This document shows positions 14,292 to 21,993 of a stretch of 41,682 nucleotides of DNA, piece after piece (position 1 is the stretch's first letter; every line of letters starts with the position of its first letter). The stretch lies in NCBI GenBank assembly GCA_002496725.1, contig DALI01000034.1:1-41682 (forward strand), written 5' to 3'. The notes under the pieces are model-generated. The model was not told the origin of the DNA. It saw nothing but the letters and a program-made list of their open reading frames with translations, and searched no databases. The position numbers and the translations under genes were made by a program. Source of the DNA: Euryarchaeota archaeon UBA181. GTDB lineage: Archaea; Thermoplasmatota; Poseidoniia; Poseidoniales; Thalassarchaeaceae.

Positions 14292-15716
14292 TCAATCAGC
14301 GTGGATTTCATTGACATCTAGCCACAATACCTCACATTCCCTATCAATTACCGATTTGACAGAGGGAGTAGTTCTTCCTTCGTCGGAGTGAACTAATTCT
14401 TTGACATATGTTCCCGCTTCGCACCTGAGGGAGAATTGTATTTCTGACCCCTCAATGAGAATATCTGCTATAGAGGTGATTTTTCGCTTACGTGTCTTTG
14501 CGGCTCTTCTATGTGATACCCTCTTAGGGGTTTCTTGATCGAGAATTATTCCTGAGAGGCTATGGATGGCCTCGGTAATTTCTTTCTCTGAAGGGGGGTT
14601 CTCGATCTTGAATCTGATAGTGTACGATTTCTCGGAACGTGTCTCTTTCACTCTACTGACTTCTTTCTTCTGACACCATCTTAGTGAGTTAACTCTCACT
14701 TTGTCAGGATTATTCGAATTTATTTTTCCCTCTATGACAGAAAGTTCTTCATTTCTGATTTTTGGGTTCTTAATCTCCAAGACAAATGGCCTTCCCGAGC
14801 CAAGGCATCTCACATCAATATCTTCCCTGCCCATTCCATGAAATGAAGTATCAGAAGCAATAAGAGTCTCTTTTACTGGGTCCCCAATGATGTCCTGAAC
14901 GGATTCTCTGTACTGTAGGCCCGTTCCCTCGCAGCTTTCACACCCATCTCCTCTTCCCCTGCATGACCTGCAAGGCCAGCGTGTTTGCGGTATTCCACGG
15001 ACCAGCTTTTCATATCTCCCATAGATGAAGACTGGCCTAACATCGGTATCTACCCTGAGAGTCAGGGCGTCTACTGTCACCATTATGTCAGGATACTCCT
15101 TGACAAAGGCTATTTCTGGCATTCTAATCAACATCTCTGACTGAATTGCTAGAGCGAATGATGCCTTCAGGGGCTTTGACCCTTGAGAGCCGTGTTTGGT
15201 CCTTATCGAATCCTCACTCTGGGCTAGATCTTTGGGCAGATGTATTCCTAGTTGCATCGATTTGAACTGAACTCCCTCTAGGGTCTCAATTATCCTATCA
15301 GCGATATTTCCAACATCATCGAAAAGATTCTCACATAGTGGGCATAGTTCAGGGACTTCGAAATTCGAAAGTTCTGAATCCCTGGAGAACGCCTCTTTGC
15401 GTAGAGATGCCCCTCCTTCGAAACCGAGAGATTCTGTCCTCCTCCCACCAATTCTATGCAGGCAGTGATCACATACTCCAATTTTGATCACATGAGCTAT
15501 CCCCAGAGGGGCTGGACAGGGCGGGGACTCCCAGTCTATTGACGAACCCTCGTGGTAGAAGTCATCTCCATCAAACCATTCTTCATCTACTGTATTGTCT
15601 TCTTTTACAGGTTCTTTTTCTAATGATTCTGCTGCACCATAATCTGCATTGGCATAAAGATGCCAATCGTCTTCTTCGGATTTATCTGAGGTTTTTTCCG
15701 AAGAGTCTTCTTGCAT
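14292..15716 (-). CDS. pus10: tRNA pseudouridine synthase Pus10
   Basis: A 474-residue Pus10, making pseudouridine 54/55 in the T-loop of archaeal tRNAs. After an acidic N-terminal extension of about 55 residues, the zinc-binding start VCDHCLHRIGGR and CPLCENLF are seen, then a THUMP-type region. The catalytic domain contains RPVFIYGRYEKLVRGIPQTR, a second cysteine cluster (CRSCRGRGDGCESCEGTG) and FHGMGREDIDVRCLGSGRPF, whose Asp in EDIDV is the expected catalytic residue. It ends with RCEAGTYVKELVHSDEGRT. GGTGAT sits 3 nt before ATG 15716. It lies upstream of L21e and Rpb4, as in other euryarchaea. Confidence 0.93.
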   Translation of the reverse strand: MQEDSSEKTSDKSEEDDWHLYANADYGAAESLEKEPVKEDNTVDEEWFDGDDFYHEGSSIDWESPPCPAPLGIAHVIKIGVCDHCLHRIGGRRTESLGFEGGASLRKEAFSRDSELSNFEVPELCPLCENLFDDVGNIADRIIETLEGVQFKSMQLGIHLPKDLAQSEDSIRTKHGSQGSKPLKASFALAIQSEMLIRMPEIAFVKEYPDIMVTVDALTLRVDTDVRPVFIYGRYEKLVRGIPQTRWPCRSCRGRGDGCESCEGTGLQYRESVQDIIGDPVKETLIASDTSFHGMGREDIDVRCLGSGRPFVLEIKNPKIRNEELSVIEGKINSNNPDKVRVNSLRWCQKKEVSRVKETRSEKSYTIRFKIENPPSEKEITEAIHSLSGIILDQETPKRVSHRRAAKTRKRKITSIADILIEGSEIQFSLRCEAGTYVKELVHSDEGRTTPSVKSVIDRECEVLWLDVNEIHAD

Positions 15717-15803
15717 ATTATCACCAACGAAAGTCGGAGGGCATCCGCATCTTCGTTGTATATCCGAGGGATTCCCGAGTTTTGATATCTTCGTATGAAA
15801 ATA

Positions 15804-16127
15804 TTAAATTTTCTTACCGGATGACTCAGATATTTTCCTAAGGTGGGAGAAAGAGTGAATTCCACTTGAACATCCCGTAGGCCACTCAAATCTGACTGCA
15901 TAGTTACCTACTTGCTCGACTTTTGGCTTCGCTAACATCATCCTAGAAATTTCTTCCTCAAATTCAATCTTCATCTGCTCATTGATCTGCCTGGGCTTAC
16001 ATTTGGCGCATTGACAGTTTTTCCTTACGTCTAGATATCCTAACTCGAAGGACGTGTCATCTGAGAATGACAATATGCAATAGCTGTCTTTTCTTTCTAG
16101 GGATATTAGAACTGATTTTTCCCCCAT
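15804..16127 (-). CDS. DUF971-like protein
   Basis: A 107-residue protein resembling DUF971, the domain also found at the N-terminus of gamma-butyrobetaine hydroxylases. The pattern is a beta strand, LGYLDVRKNCQCAKC (family LR..C.CA.C), then VGNYAVRFEWPTGCSSGIHSF, matching G.YA..I.W.DGH..GIY.F. The cysteines may bind zinc or an Fe-S cluster. DUF971 proteins in bacteria often sit beside Fe-S or quinone genes. Here it begins 2 nt after the ABA4-like gene, so it is probably cotranscribed with the carotenoid genes. Confidence 0.75.
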   Translation of the reverse strand: MGEKSVLISLERKDSYCILSFSDDTSFELGYLDVRKNCQCAKCKPRQINEQMKIEFEEEISRMMLAKPKVEQVGNYAVRFEWPTGCSSGIHSFSHLRKISESSGKKI

Positions 16128-16129
16128 TG

Positions 16130-16579
16130 TTAACCGTCCAGAGATTCGGTTTTACCGAGGGGGGTCCAGATAACATGCAATAGTAGACCCACTGGCATTA
16201 GCATGACTCCCAATGCGACAATTGCTCTAATCTTGGCCATAGAGAGGTTGTTTTCCAAGGCACTCTTCCACATCCATCTAGTAACTATGATATCTCCCGC
16301 AACCATATGCGTCCAGGCTAGAACGGTTCCTTCTTCGGTTCCAAGCATAGTCACCAGTCTGTCGCCTATCTCAGCTGGTTCGCCGATTACCAAGTCAAGT
16401 AGTCCATTTGGATTGAGGATTGCCATGACCAGGTAGGCTAGCAAGGGGCCCAGTAAAAACCATGGTCCGCTCATCCATTCATTGGTTCTTTCTGAATGAG
16501 GCTCTAGAAGCATGTATAACCAGAATGGCCCGACCCAAATAGTTGCTATGAGCAACATCGCTCCGTTTATTGGTTCCAT
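16130..16579 (-). CDS. ABA4-like (DUF4281) membrane protein
   Basis: A 149-residue protein with four hydrophobic segments: about 5-24 (LLIATIWVGPFWLYMLL), 38-56 (WFLLGPLLAYLVMAIL), 86-104 and 118-138. The segment VLAWTHMVAGDIIVTRWMW matches the W-H-hydrophobic-D-hydrophobic-R/W pattern of the ABA4/DUF4281 family. Plant ABA4 is needed for neoxanthin formation, and cyanobacterial members occur in carotenoid makers; the biochemistry is unsettled. It begins 23 nt after crtI, supporting a role in carotenoid or retinal conversion here. Confidence 0.75.
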   Translation of the reverse strand: MEPINGAMLLIATIWVGPFWLYMLLEPHSERTNEWMSGPWFLLGPLLAYLVMAILNPNGLLDLVIGEPAEIGDRLVTMLGTEEGTVLAWTHMVAGDIIVTRWMWKSALENNLSMAKIRAIVALGVMLMPVGLLLHVIWTPLGKTESLDG

Positions 16580-16602
16580 CTGAATGCCTCATTTCCGTCT
16601 AT

Positions 16603-18171
16603 TTAATTTGTTTGAGTTGTCTTATTTGAGATAGTTCGTGGCTTCTTGATTCCTTCAAACCACGTATCGGTCCCGTTCCAGTCAGGAACTACCCCCATAT
16701 CCGCACAAATCAACTTAGCGGATATTCTACCACTCTCAAGTATAGTTGGAAGACCACTCCCCGGATGAGTTCCCCCCCCTACAAGGTACAGACGTTCTAA
16801 TTCCTCGAATTTATTCTGGGGTCTTCTCCATAGCATCTGATCTAGACCGTGTGCGAGATTGAAGACTGCTCCCTTGTAGATATCACGAGATGCCCAGTCA
16901 TCGGGAGTTACTATCGTCTGCGATACTATGTGATCCTTGATTCCTTCAAACCCTAGATTCTCCATCTGATTTAGTATGACATCCATATAATCATCCTTAA
17001 TCTCTTCCCAATTAATTCCTTCATGAGAATTGCTTGCGGGAACTAGGACGTAGATTGTCGAGTGACCTTCTGGAGCCATGGTTGGATCAGTAACACATGC
17101 ATTCTGGACGTAAATTGAGGGGTCATCCCAAGTAACTCTATTCTCAGTGACTTCCTTGAGGTTTTTCTGATAGTCTTTGGCTGCATAAATCTGATGATGG
17201 GGCGTATCATAGAGTTTGTCAATTCCAAGATAAAGCATGTACGTTGAGCAAGAGTATGTCTTTTCATCCAGTTTCTTATTCGACCATCGCTTACGTAATT
17301 TATCGGGAATTAGTCCCTTCATCCCAGTAGCGAAGTCAGCATTCATTACAAATCTGTCAGCTGTGTATACTCCATTTTCTGTTCTAGCTCCGATGACCTT
17401 TTTCCCCTCGAATACAAACTCAGTAACTGGCTCATTCAATTTTATCTTGACCCCATGCTCTCTTGCTATGTTAGCCATCTTTTGGGTTATTGTCCCTAGT
17501 CCACCTTCCACATGGAATACACCATGCTCATATTCGAGATATGCTAAGATAGTAAACAAGCTTGGTGCTTGGAATGGACTCATTCCTAGGTACTTGGTCT
17601 GGAAAGACATCGCTAACTGCATCCTCTCATCGGAGAACATGGTTGAAAGATCGGAAGAAACGCTTCTCCAGGGCCTTAGAACTCTGGAAACCCTGAGAGC
17701 TCTGCGGCTCAGTAAATCGGTCCATCCGCTCCAAGGCGTGTTCAGGCAATTCTTGGATAGTTTCAGTTTAGTTCTATTGTCTTCAATGTACTTCTTGAAC
17801 CCAATTGCATTATCCTCGCCACAGAGTTCTCCAATCTGAGAAACCATGTCCTCTAGATCAGTGCTGGCGTTAATACTCCCTCCTGCTCCAAATACAAGCT
17901 TATAATTCGGATTCAGTTCAATTAATCCTAATTCCTTTCTGGCATCAAGTCCCAATGAGTCGAAAATTTCCTCTGCAATCTCTGGGTAGTGAAAGAATGT
18001 AGGGCCATTGTCATACTTGAAGCCGTCTTTCTCGAAAACTCGGGTCCTGCCCCCTACATCATCTGATTTCTCAAGAATTGTGACGTTGATTCCAGCCTTA
18101 GCAAGGAGCATTGAACATGCTAATCCACCGGGTCCCGCGCCAACAACTACCACATCACTATGTCCCGACAT
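16603..18171 (-). CDS. crtI: CrtI-type phytoene/carotenoid desaturase
   Basis: A 522-residue FAD-dependent amine-oxidase-fold enzyme of the CrtI family, which desaturates phytoene toward lycopene or a related carotene at the membrane. The N-terminus has the dinucleotide motif VVVGAGPGGLACSMLLAKAG, an acidic Glu at the end of the second strand (ILEKSDDVGGRTR), and DNGPTFFHYPE. The C-terminus has LYLVGGGTHPGSGLPTILES, the FAD-closing signature of phytoene desaturases. It lies one base after the UbiB-like gene. It could instead act on a 1-hydroxy-carotenoid (CrtD branch). No phytoene synthase or cyclase lies in the window. Confidence 0.9.
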   Translation of the reverse strand: MSGHSDVVVVGAGPGGLACSMLLAKAGINVTILEKSDDVGGRTRVFEKDGFKYDNGPTFFHYPEIAEEIFDSLGLDARKELGLIELNPNYKLVFGAGGSINASTDLEDMVSQIGELCGEDNAIGFKKYIEDNRTKLKLSKNCLNTPWSGWTDLLSRRALRVSRVLRPWRSVSSDLSTMFSDERMQLAMSFQTKYLGMSPFQAPSLFTILAYLEYEHGVFHVEGGLGTITQKMANIAREHGVKIKLNEPVTEFVFEGKKVIGARTENGVYTADRFVMNADFATGMKGLIPDKLRKRWSNKKLDEKTYSCSTYMLYLGIDKLYDTPHHQIYAAKDYQKNLKEVTENRVTWDDPSIYVQNACVTDPTMAPEGHSTIYVLVPASNSHEGINWEEIKDDYMDVILNQMENLGFEGIKDHIVSQTIVTPDDWASRDIYKGAVFNLAHGLDQMLWRRPQNKFEELERLYLVGGGTHPGSGLPTILESGRISAKLICADMGVVPDWNGTDTWFEGIKKPRTISNKTTQTN

Positions 18172-18172
18172 T

Positions 18173-19438
18173 CTAACTCCCCATATCTAAACCGGATTTG
18201 AACTCATCCAATGAGCCCCTCATCTCGGAAATCAACTTGACCTCTGGATACGTCCTAATAACTAGGCCATCCATATACATCAGTGAGCGGATGATTGGGA
18301 ACCCTTCTTCCCCATAGTCAGCCCCTGCATTCTCGACAGCTGACTTGACTGTTTTCATCATAACCTCGGTAAGACTCTGCTCACCAACACTCAAAATTTC
18401 GAAATTGTGATATATCTCGTGCATATCTTCCTTGAACTTCTCGATATCAGGAGACCTTGGTCTTCTCTCGGCGAGAGAGATGAGCGCTTCGAAAGCTAGA
18501 TCTTTGTCATCCGCAGAGAGATGGAAAAAGAAGTTGAAAAGTGATTTACTGACTTTCCTCGGGGCCTCGCAGATTGCCCCATTGTCAATGAAAACAAAGT
18601 TTCCATCATTGTCTAGTATGCAGTTACCTGGATGGAGATCTCCATGGAACGTTCCGATCCCAAACATGTATGCACCGTGAATTCTGAATAGCTCAAGGAG
18701 ATCTTCCCATTTTAGAGAGGAATTAACTATTCCTTGTTCGAGTGTTTGTCCTTTCACTAATTCCGATACCAACACGTGTCTGTTAGATATCTCGGGATAG
18801 TATTCTGGGAATCTGAGTCTCGGCATGGGGAAATCATCTGCTAGGTCTTCCTTGATTGCACGTAGTTTCTCGGCACCATTGATTTCGTTCCTCAAATCTA
18901 ATTCTCTAAGAGTGTAATCTTCAACGTGATCAAGGAGGGCTATCGGATTACCAACTCTTCTCAGTTTCGGAGAGAATATCATTGCGACTCTCAGCCAGCG
19001 ACTCATTCTTCTAACGTCTCTCTTGAACCTCTTCTCGTGATTATCTTTGATTATTTTCACCACTACATCTTCACCGGACTTCAATCTAGCTCTGTGAACC
19101 TGTCCTACTGATGCGGCCGCCAGAGGCTCGACATCAAACCACGCTATCCTCTCGTGATACGCATCTGGGGCCTTCTCCTTCAGTATCTTGAAGACATCCT
19201 CAACAGGGATAGTTGATGCCTGGCTGTATAGGGTTTGGAGCTGTTTACACTTCTCTATACTGATGATATCAGGCCTTAAGGCAAAAATCTGAGCAAGCTT
19301 CACGGAAAGTAGTCCCTGTCTTTGAATCCAATCTAGATTTGCAGGGGACTTCCTAGTAATCTGCCTCATGAAGAGTATGAACTTCAAGAGACGCATATGC
19401 TTAGGCAGGGAGATAGCAATATAATGTGATGTATGCAT
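18173..19438 (-). CDS. ABC1/UbiB/ADCK-family atypical kinase
   Basis: A 421-residue UbiB-like kinase fold. The family N-terminal motif appears as KLAQIFALRPD (KxGQ with Gly replaced by Ala), the Ala-rich nucleotide loop as AAASVGQVHRARL, the strand Lys in VVVKII, then RELDLRNEINGAEKL, the catalytic HGDLHPGNCIL and the metal-binding FIDNGA, where Asn replaces the more usual Phe. ADCK/UbiB proteins support ubiquinone synthesis in bacteria and mitochondria, and ABC1K proteins act on prenyl lipids in plastids. Its place between a regulator and crtI suggests a prenyl-lipid or carotenoid role. It starts 8 nt after the TrmB-like gene. Confidence 0.88.
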   Translation of the reverse strand: MHTSHYIAISLPKHMRLLKFILFMRQITRKSPANLDWIQRQGLLSVKLAQIFALRPDIISIEKCKQLQTLYSQASTIPVEDVFKILKEKAPDAYHERIAWFDVEPLAAASVGQVHRARLKSGEDVVVKIIKDNHEKRFKRDVRRMSRWLRVAMIFSPKLRRVGNPIALLDHVEDYTLRELDLRNEINGAEKLRAIKEDLADDFPMPRLRFPEYYPEISNRHVLVSELVKGQTLEQGIVNSSLKWEDLLELFRIHGAYMFGIGTFHGDLHPGNCILDNDGNFVFIDNGAICEAPRKVSKSLFNFFFHLSADDKDLAFEALISLAERRPRSPDIEKFKEDMHEIYHNFEILSVGEQSLTEVMMKTVKSAVENAGADYGEEGFPIIRSLMYMDGLVIRTYPEVKLISEMRGSLDEFKSGLDMGS

Positions 19439-19446
19439 TCTGAGTA

Positions 19447-20805
19447 CTAATTATCGAAATTAATCTCATATCTTACTGATATTTCACTGTCTTGGGATGT
19501 AGTTCTAATCACTTTGACGCCGGATTCATCCGGATATCTGGACATTAATGCCCCCTCAATGATTCCGTCATCTAAGGAGTGAATAGGCAGACTGCCTGGT
19601 TTCTCGGGAGGATGCTCAACTAGAATGTGGAACTCTGGGTCTATATCGTAGCTTAACTGTCCAAGTCCTGCATATTCCCACCAGTCCATCATCTCATTTA
19701 GAAATTCGATATTGCCTTCGATATTTCTCAGAGAAAATGAGAGCTCCTGTCCCACTCTGTTTCCTACTTGCCTCAAGAGGGATTTGATATCGATACCAAA
19801 ATCCGATAGTGCTTCGATTCCTCCTGACTCGAGGCTTCTACGAGCATCACTTATCTCCAATCCGGAAGCTAAGAAAGCATCGGGGTTGAAGGGGGTATCG
19901 ACTTCGGGTACATCATCTGATATCTGTAAGACTTCTCTGATTTTTTCAAGGAAAGACCCACTGTCAATAGTTAGTTTTAGAGGATCAACGATTCTCTCCT
20001 CAGTGAATCTTTTTGAGGCGGTTTCGTAAGGCACGGCATCCTCCCATATTGTATCCAAGAGATTTCTCTGAGATTCGGCGAACGACTCTGATTCAACCAT
20101 CAAGGCAGCGTCGTTTTTTCCTCTGCCTACGGGGTTCGCCTCCATACTGAGATATTGAATCACTTCGGAGTTATCCACAAGAGCTCCTTGGGCATCCAAG
20201 TCATCAGAGTGACGTACTTCAATAGAATCATGGAGGTCATTGTAGAACCTTATTGTCCTTCTTTCAAGTTGTGAGAGAACCCTTACCCTAACTCCCCTAG
20301 ATGCCGCTTCGTTGACAGCCTGCAGAGCACTACTTCGACATAGATGAAGAATCCCGAATTTCCCGAGAGTGAGGACGATGTCATTCTTAGATCCTTCAGA
20401 AATCTTCTCCATTCTCTTCATGATGTGGACCCTTTCCTTGAGAACAGCGAACTTCGGTTCGTCGTCAGATGTACTCTTTTCAACTACAGATGAGTACTTG
20501 GATCCGCTTTGTATGTCCCCAAGTCCTTGTTCGATCCGATTGAGCTGTTCTTTCCTGATTTCTATCAGATGTGTCACCGCTTGATCAAGAGGTGGACTAG
20601 AGAATCTCATAGGCCTATCTGCTGTGGTTGTCACAAGTCCTATTCTCTGTAATCTCTCTAGTGAATTGTAAGCATCAAGCCTGGTAGTATCTAGCTCCTT
20701 TGCTAATTCGCTGGCCTTTATGTTTGACTTTCTAGAGAGTACTGTTAGGGCATTTATCTCCCTTTCAGATAACCCTGCATCAGTGAGTATCTGGTTCCAC
20801 GTCAG
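19447..20805 (-). CDS. TrmB-type transcriptional regulator with V4R-like C-terminus
   Basis: About 452 residues if translation starts at CTG 20805. The first 70 residues form a TrmB winged helix: ILTDAGLSEREINALTVLS, then KASELAKELDTTRLDAYNSL and a wing RIGLVTTTADRPMRF. A coiled linker leads to a PLD-like region typical of TrmB proteins (about 130-240: KNDIVLTLGKFG, GVRVRVLSQ). The last 170 residues resemble a V4R ligand-binding fold: LLRQVGNRVGQELSFSL, WWEYAGLGQLSYD, DDGIIEGALMS. No ATG, GTG or TTG precedes the helix-turn-helix in this frame; the first GTG (20634) would remove it. CTG 20805 overlaps the peroxiredoxin stop; ATT 20811 is another option. It may regulate the neighbouring carotenoid and photolyase genes. 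Confidence 0.8.
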   Translation of the reverse strand: MTWNQILTDAGLSEREINALTVLSRKSNIKASELAKELDTTRLDAYNSLERLQRIGLVTTTADRPMRFSSPPLDQAVTHLIEIRKEQLNRIEQGLGDIQSGSKYSSVVEKSTSDDEPKFAVLKERVHIMKRMEKISEGSKNDIVLTLGKFGILHLCRSSALQAVNEAASRGVRVRVLSQLERRTIRFYNDLHDSIEVRHSDDLDAQGALVDNSEVIQYLSMEANPVGRGKNDAALMVESESFAESQRNLLDTIWEDAVPYETASKRFTEERIVDPLKLTIDSGSFLEKIREVLQISDDVPEVDTPFNPDAFLASGLEISDARRSLESGGIEALSDFGIDIKSLLRQVGNRVGQELSFSLRNIEGNIEFLNEMMDWWEYAGLGQLSYDIDPEFHILVEHPPEKPGSLPIHSLDDGIIEGALMSRYPDESGVKVIRTTSQDSEISVRYEINFDN

Positions 20806-21278
20806 GAGAATCCGCCCCCATCAGTTATCTTGCTTAGAGAATCTAGAATTTTAGCAACGTGCCTCCTGGGCCTGAAAAGCCAATCATAGACATGATGAAT
20901 GGTGTTGTCCGGGCCGATTACGAAGGAGGATTTTGCAGGGAATGAGCCTAAGTGCACTGGAACCTTGAAGATATCAGCGACGACCCTATCTGGATCAGAC
21001 AGAAGGGTGAATGGAAGATCTAATTCTTCTTTGAAGGCCTTGTGTTGCTTGACCGAATCCTGACTTATGCCAATTATCTCCACGGGTGGCTCAAGAGAGC
21101 GGAATAAATCGTATTGTTGCTTGAAGTTCAAACATCCTCTTTTGCAAGTTGGAGAACCAGCTTTAGCGTAGAAGAAAAGTACTTTCCACGAGCCTTCCAA
21201 GTCACTGAAATTAAATTCTTCACCCTCGCTCGTAATTAGCGAGAAATCTGGCGCTTTCTGTCCAATCATCGATGACAT
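20802..21278 (-). CDS. peroxiredoxin (PrxQ/BCP-like)
   Basis: A 158-residue thiol peroxidase reducing H2O2 and organic hydroperoxides. It shows GQKAPDFSLITSEG, the active-site segment LFFYAKAGSPTCKRGC, IIGISQDSVKQHKAF, LPFTLLSDPD and a Arg-containing C-terminal half. The peroxidatic Cys is in SPTC. A second Cys lies only four positions later (C-x3-C), one residue closer than in BCP/PrxQ (C-x4-C). The gene starts 30 nt after ribA and ends overlapping the TrmB-like gene. Placement in the carotenoid operon fits photo-oxidative stress defence. Confidence 0.88.
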   Translation of the reverse strand: MSSMIGQKAPDFSLITSEGEEFNFSDLEGSWKVLFFYAKAGSPTCKRGCLNFKQQYDLFRSLEPPVEIIGISQDSVKQHKAFKEELDLPFTLLSDPDRVVADIFKVPVHLGSFPAKSSFVIGPDNTIHHVYDWLFRPRRHVAKILDSLSKITDGGGFS

Positions 21279-21308
21279 GTTTTTCTCTCCAGTCGGTCGG
21301 ACGGCTGC

Positions 21309-21923
21309 CTATATGTCAAGTATATGGCCCATTCTTTTTCCCTTGGTTGAGAGATAGTTCAAATTTTCAATGGAAACTCCGGTTATGTGCTCGACCCTCT
21401 TAACGACCTCAATACCATTTTCTCGCAGGCCATGAATCTTCAATGGGTTGTTTGTCATTAGACGAACTGTCTCAACGCCCGCATCCTTGAGCATCTTAGC
21501 AGCTATGCCGTACTCCCTTCCATCAGCGGGAAGTCCTAGGGCTAAGTTAGCATCAAGGGTATCATAACCTATGTCTTGGAGAGCATAGGCCTGGATCTTG
21601 GAATGCAATCCGATTCCTCTTCCTTCTTGTCTAAGGTACACGATAGCGCCGCACCCCTCTTCCTGTATCTTTTTCATTGCAGCCTGTAGTTGTGGACCAC
21701 AATCACACTTCATCGAACCGAATGCGTCACCAGTCAAGCATTCTGAATGAATCCTGACCAGTGGGGCTTCACCATGCGAAATATCACCTGTGTACAGGAG
21801 TGAGTGCTCCTTGCCTTTGTCATCCAGTGTAACACTCACCCTGAAGTTTCCATACTCCGTGGGCAGGAAGGCATCTGCTTCAATTTCAATTGGTTCAGCA
21901 TCTTTGTTGACTTGGATAGTCAT
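21309..21923 (-). CDS. ribA: GTP cyclohydrolase II
   Basis: A 204-residue GTP cyclohydrolase II catalysing the first committed step of riboflavin/FAD synthesis. The zinc site is intact: IHSECLTGDAFGSMKCDCG supplies the three cysteines. The catalytic segment YLRQEGRGIGLHSKIQAY is textbook, followed by ADGREYGIAAKML and MTNNPLKIHGL. It is the monofunctional bacterial type, without a DHBP synthase domain; many archaea use the unrelated GTP cyclohydrolase III. It diverges from the photolyase gene, which uses FAD, and leads the peroxiredoxin-TrmB-carotenoid series. Confidence 0.95.
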   Translation of the reverse strand: MTIQVNKDAEPIEIEADAFLPTEYGNFRVSVTLDDKGKEHSLLYTGDISHGEAPLVRIHSECLTGDAFGSMKCDCGPQLQAAMKKIQEEGCGAIVYLRQEGRGIGLHSKIQAYALQDIGYDTLDANLALGLPADGREYGIAAKMLKDAGVETVRLMTNNPLKIHGLRENGIEVVKRVEHITGVSIENLNYLSTKGKRMGHILDI

Positions 21924-21955
21924 GTGCTTCGGTTGTAACTAGAGGTTATGAATGA

Positions 21956-21985
21956 GTGTTTGAAATCGAATAGGCTGGAAAACAC
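21956..21985. promoter_or_regulatory. inverted repeat in the ribA/photolyase divergent promoter
   Basis: GTGTTT (21956-21961) and AAACAC (21980-21985) form an inverted repeat with an 18-nt centre in the 70-bp divergent gap. It brackets an AT-rich stretch about 25 nt before the photolyase ATG. Spacing and placement suit an operator controlling both directions, but the arms are only 6 bp. Confidence 0.3.
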
Positions 21986-21993
21986 CGCCTTAT

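Noticed and set aside
20635..20820. Frameshifted or broken TrmB gene
   Set aside because: The winged helix and the rest are in one continuous frame without a stop; only the start codon is unusual, so a pseudogene is not needed.
21300..21320. Bacterial-like promoter (TTGACATATA) at the ribA 3' end
   Set aside because: The host is archaeal and the match falls inside coding sequence; it may at most act as a TATA element for the peroxiredoxin gene.
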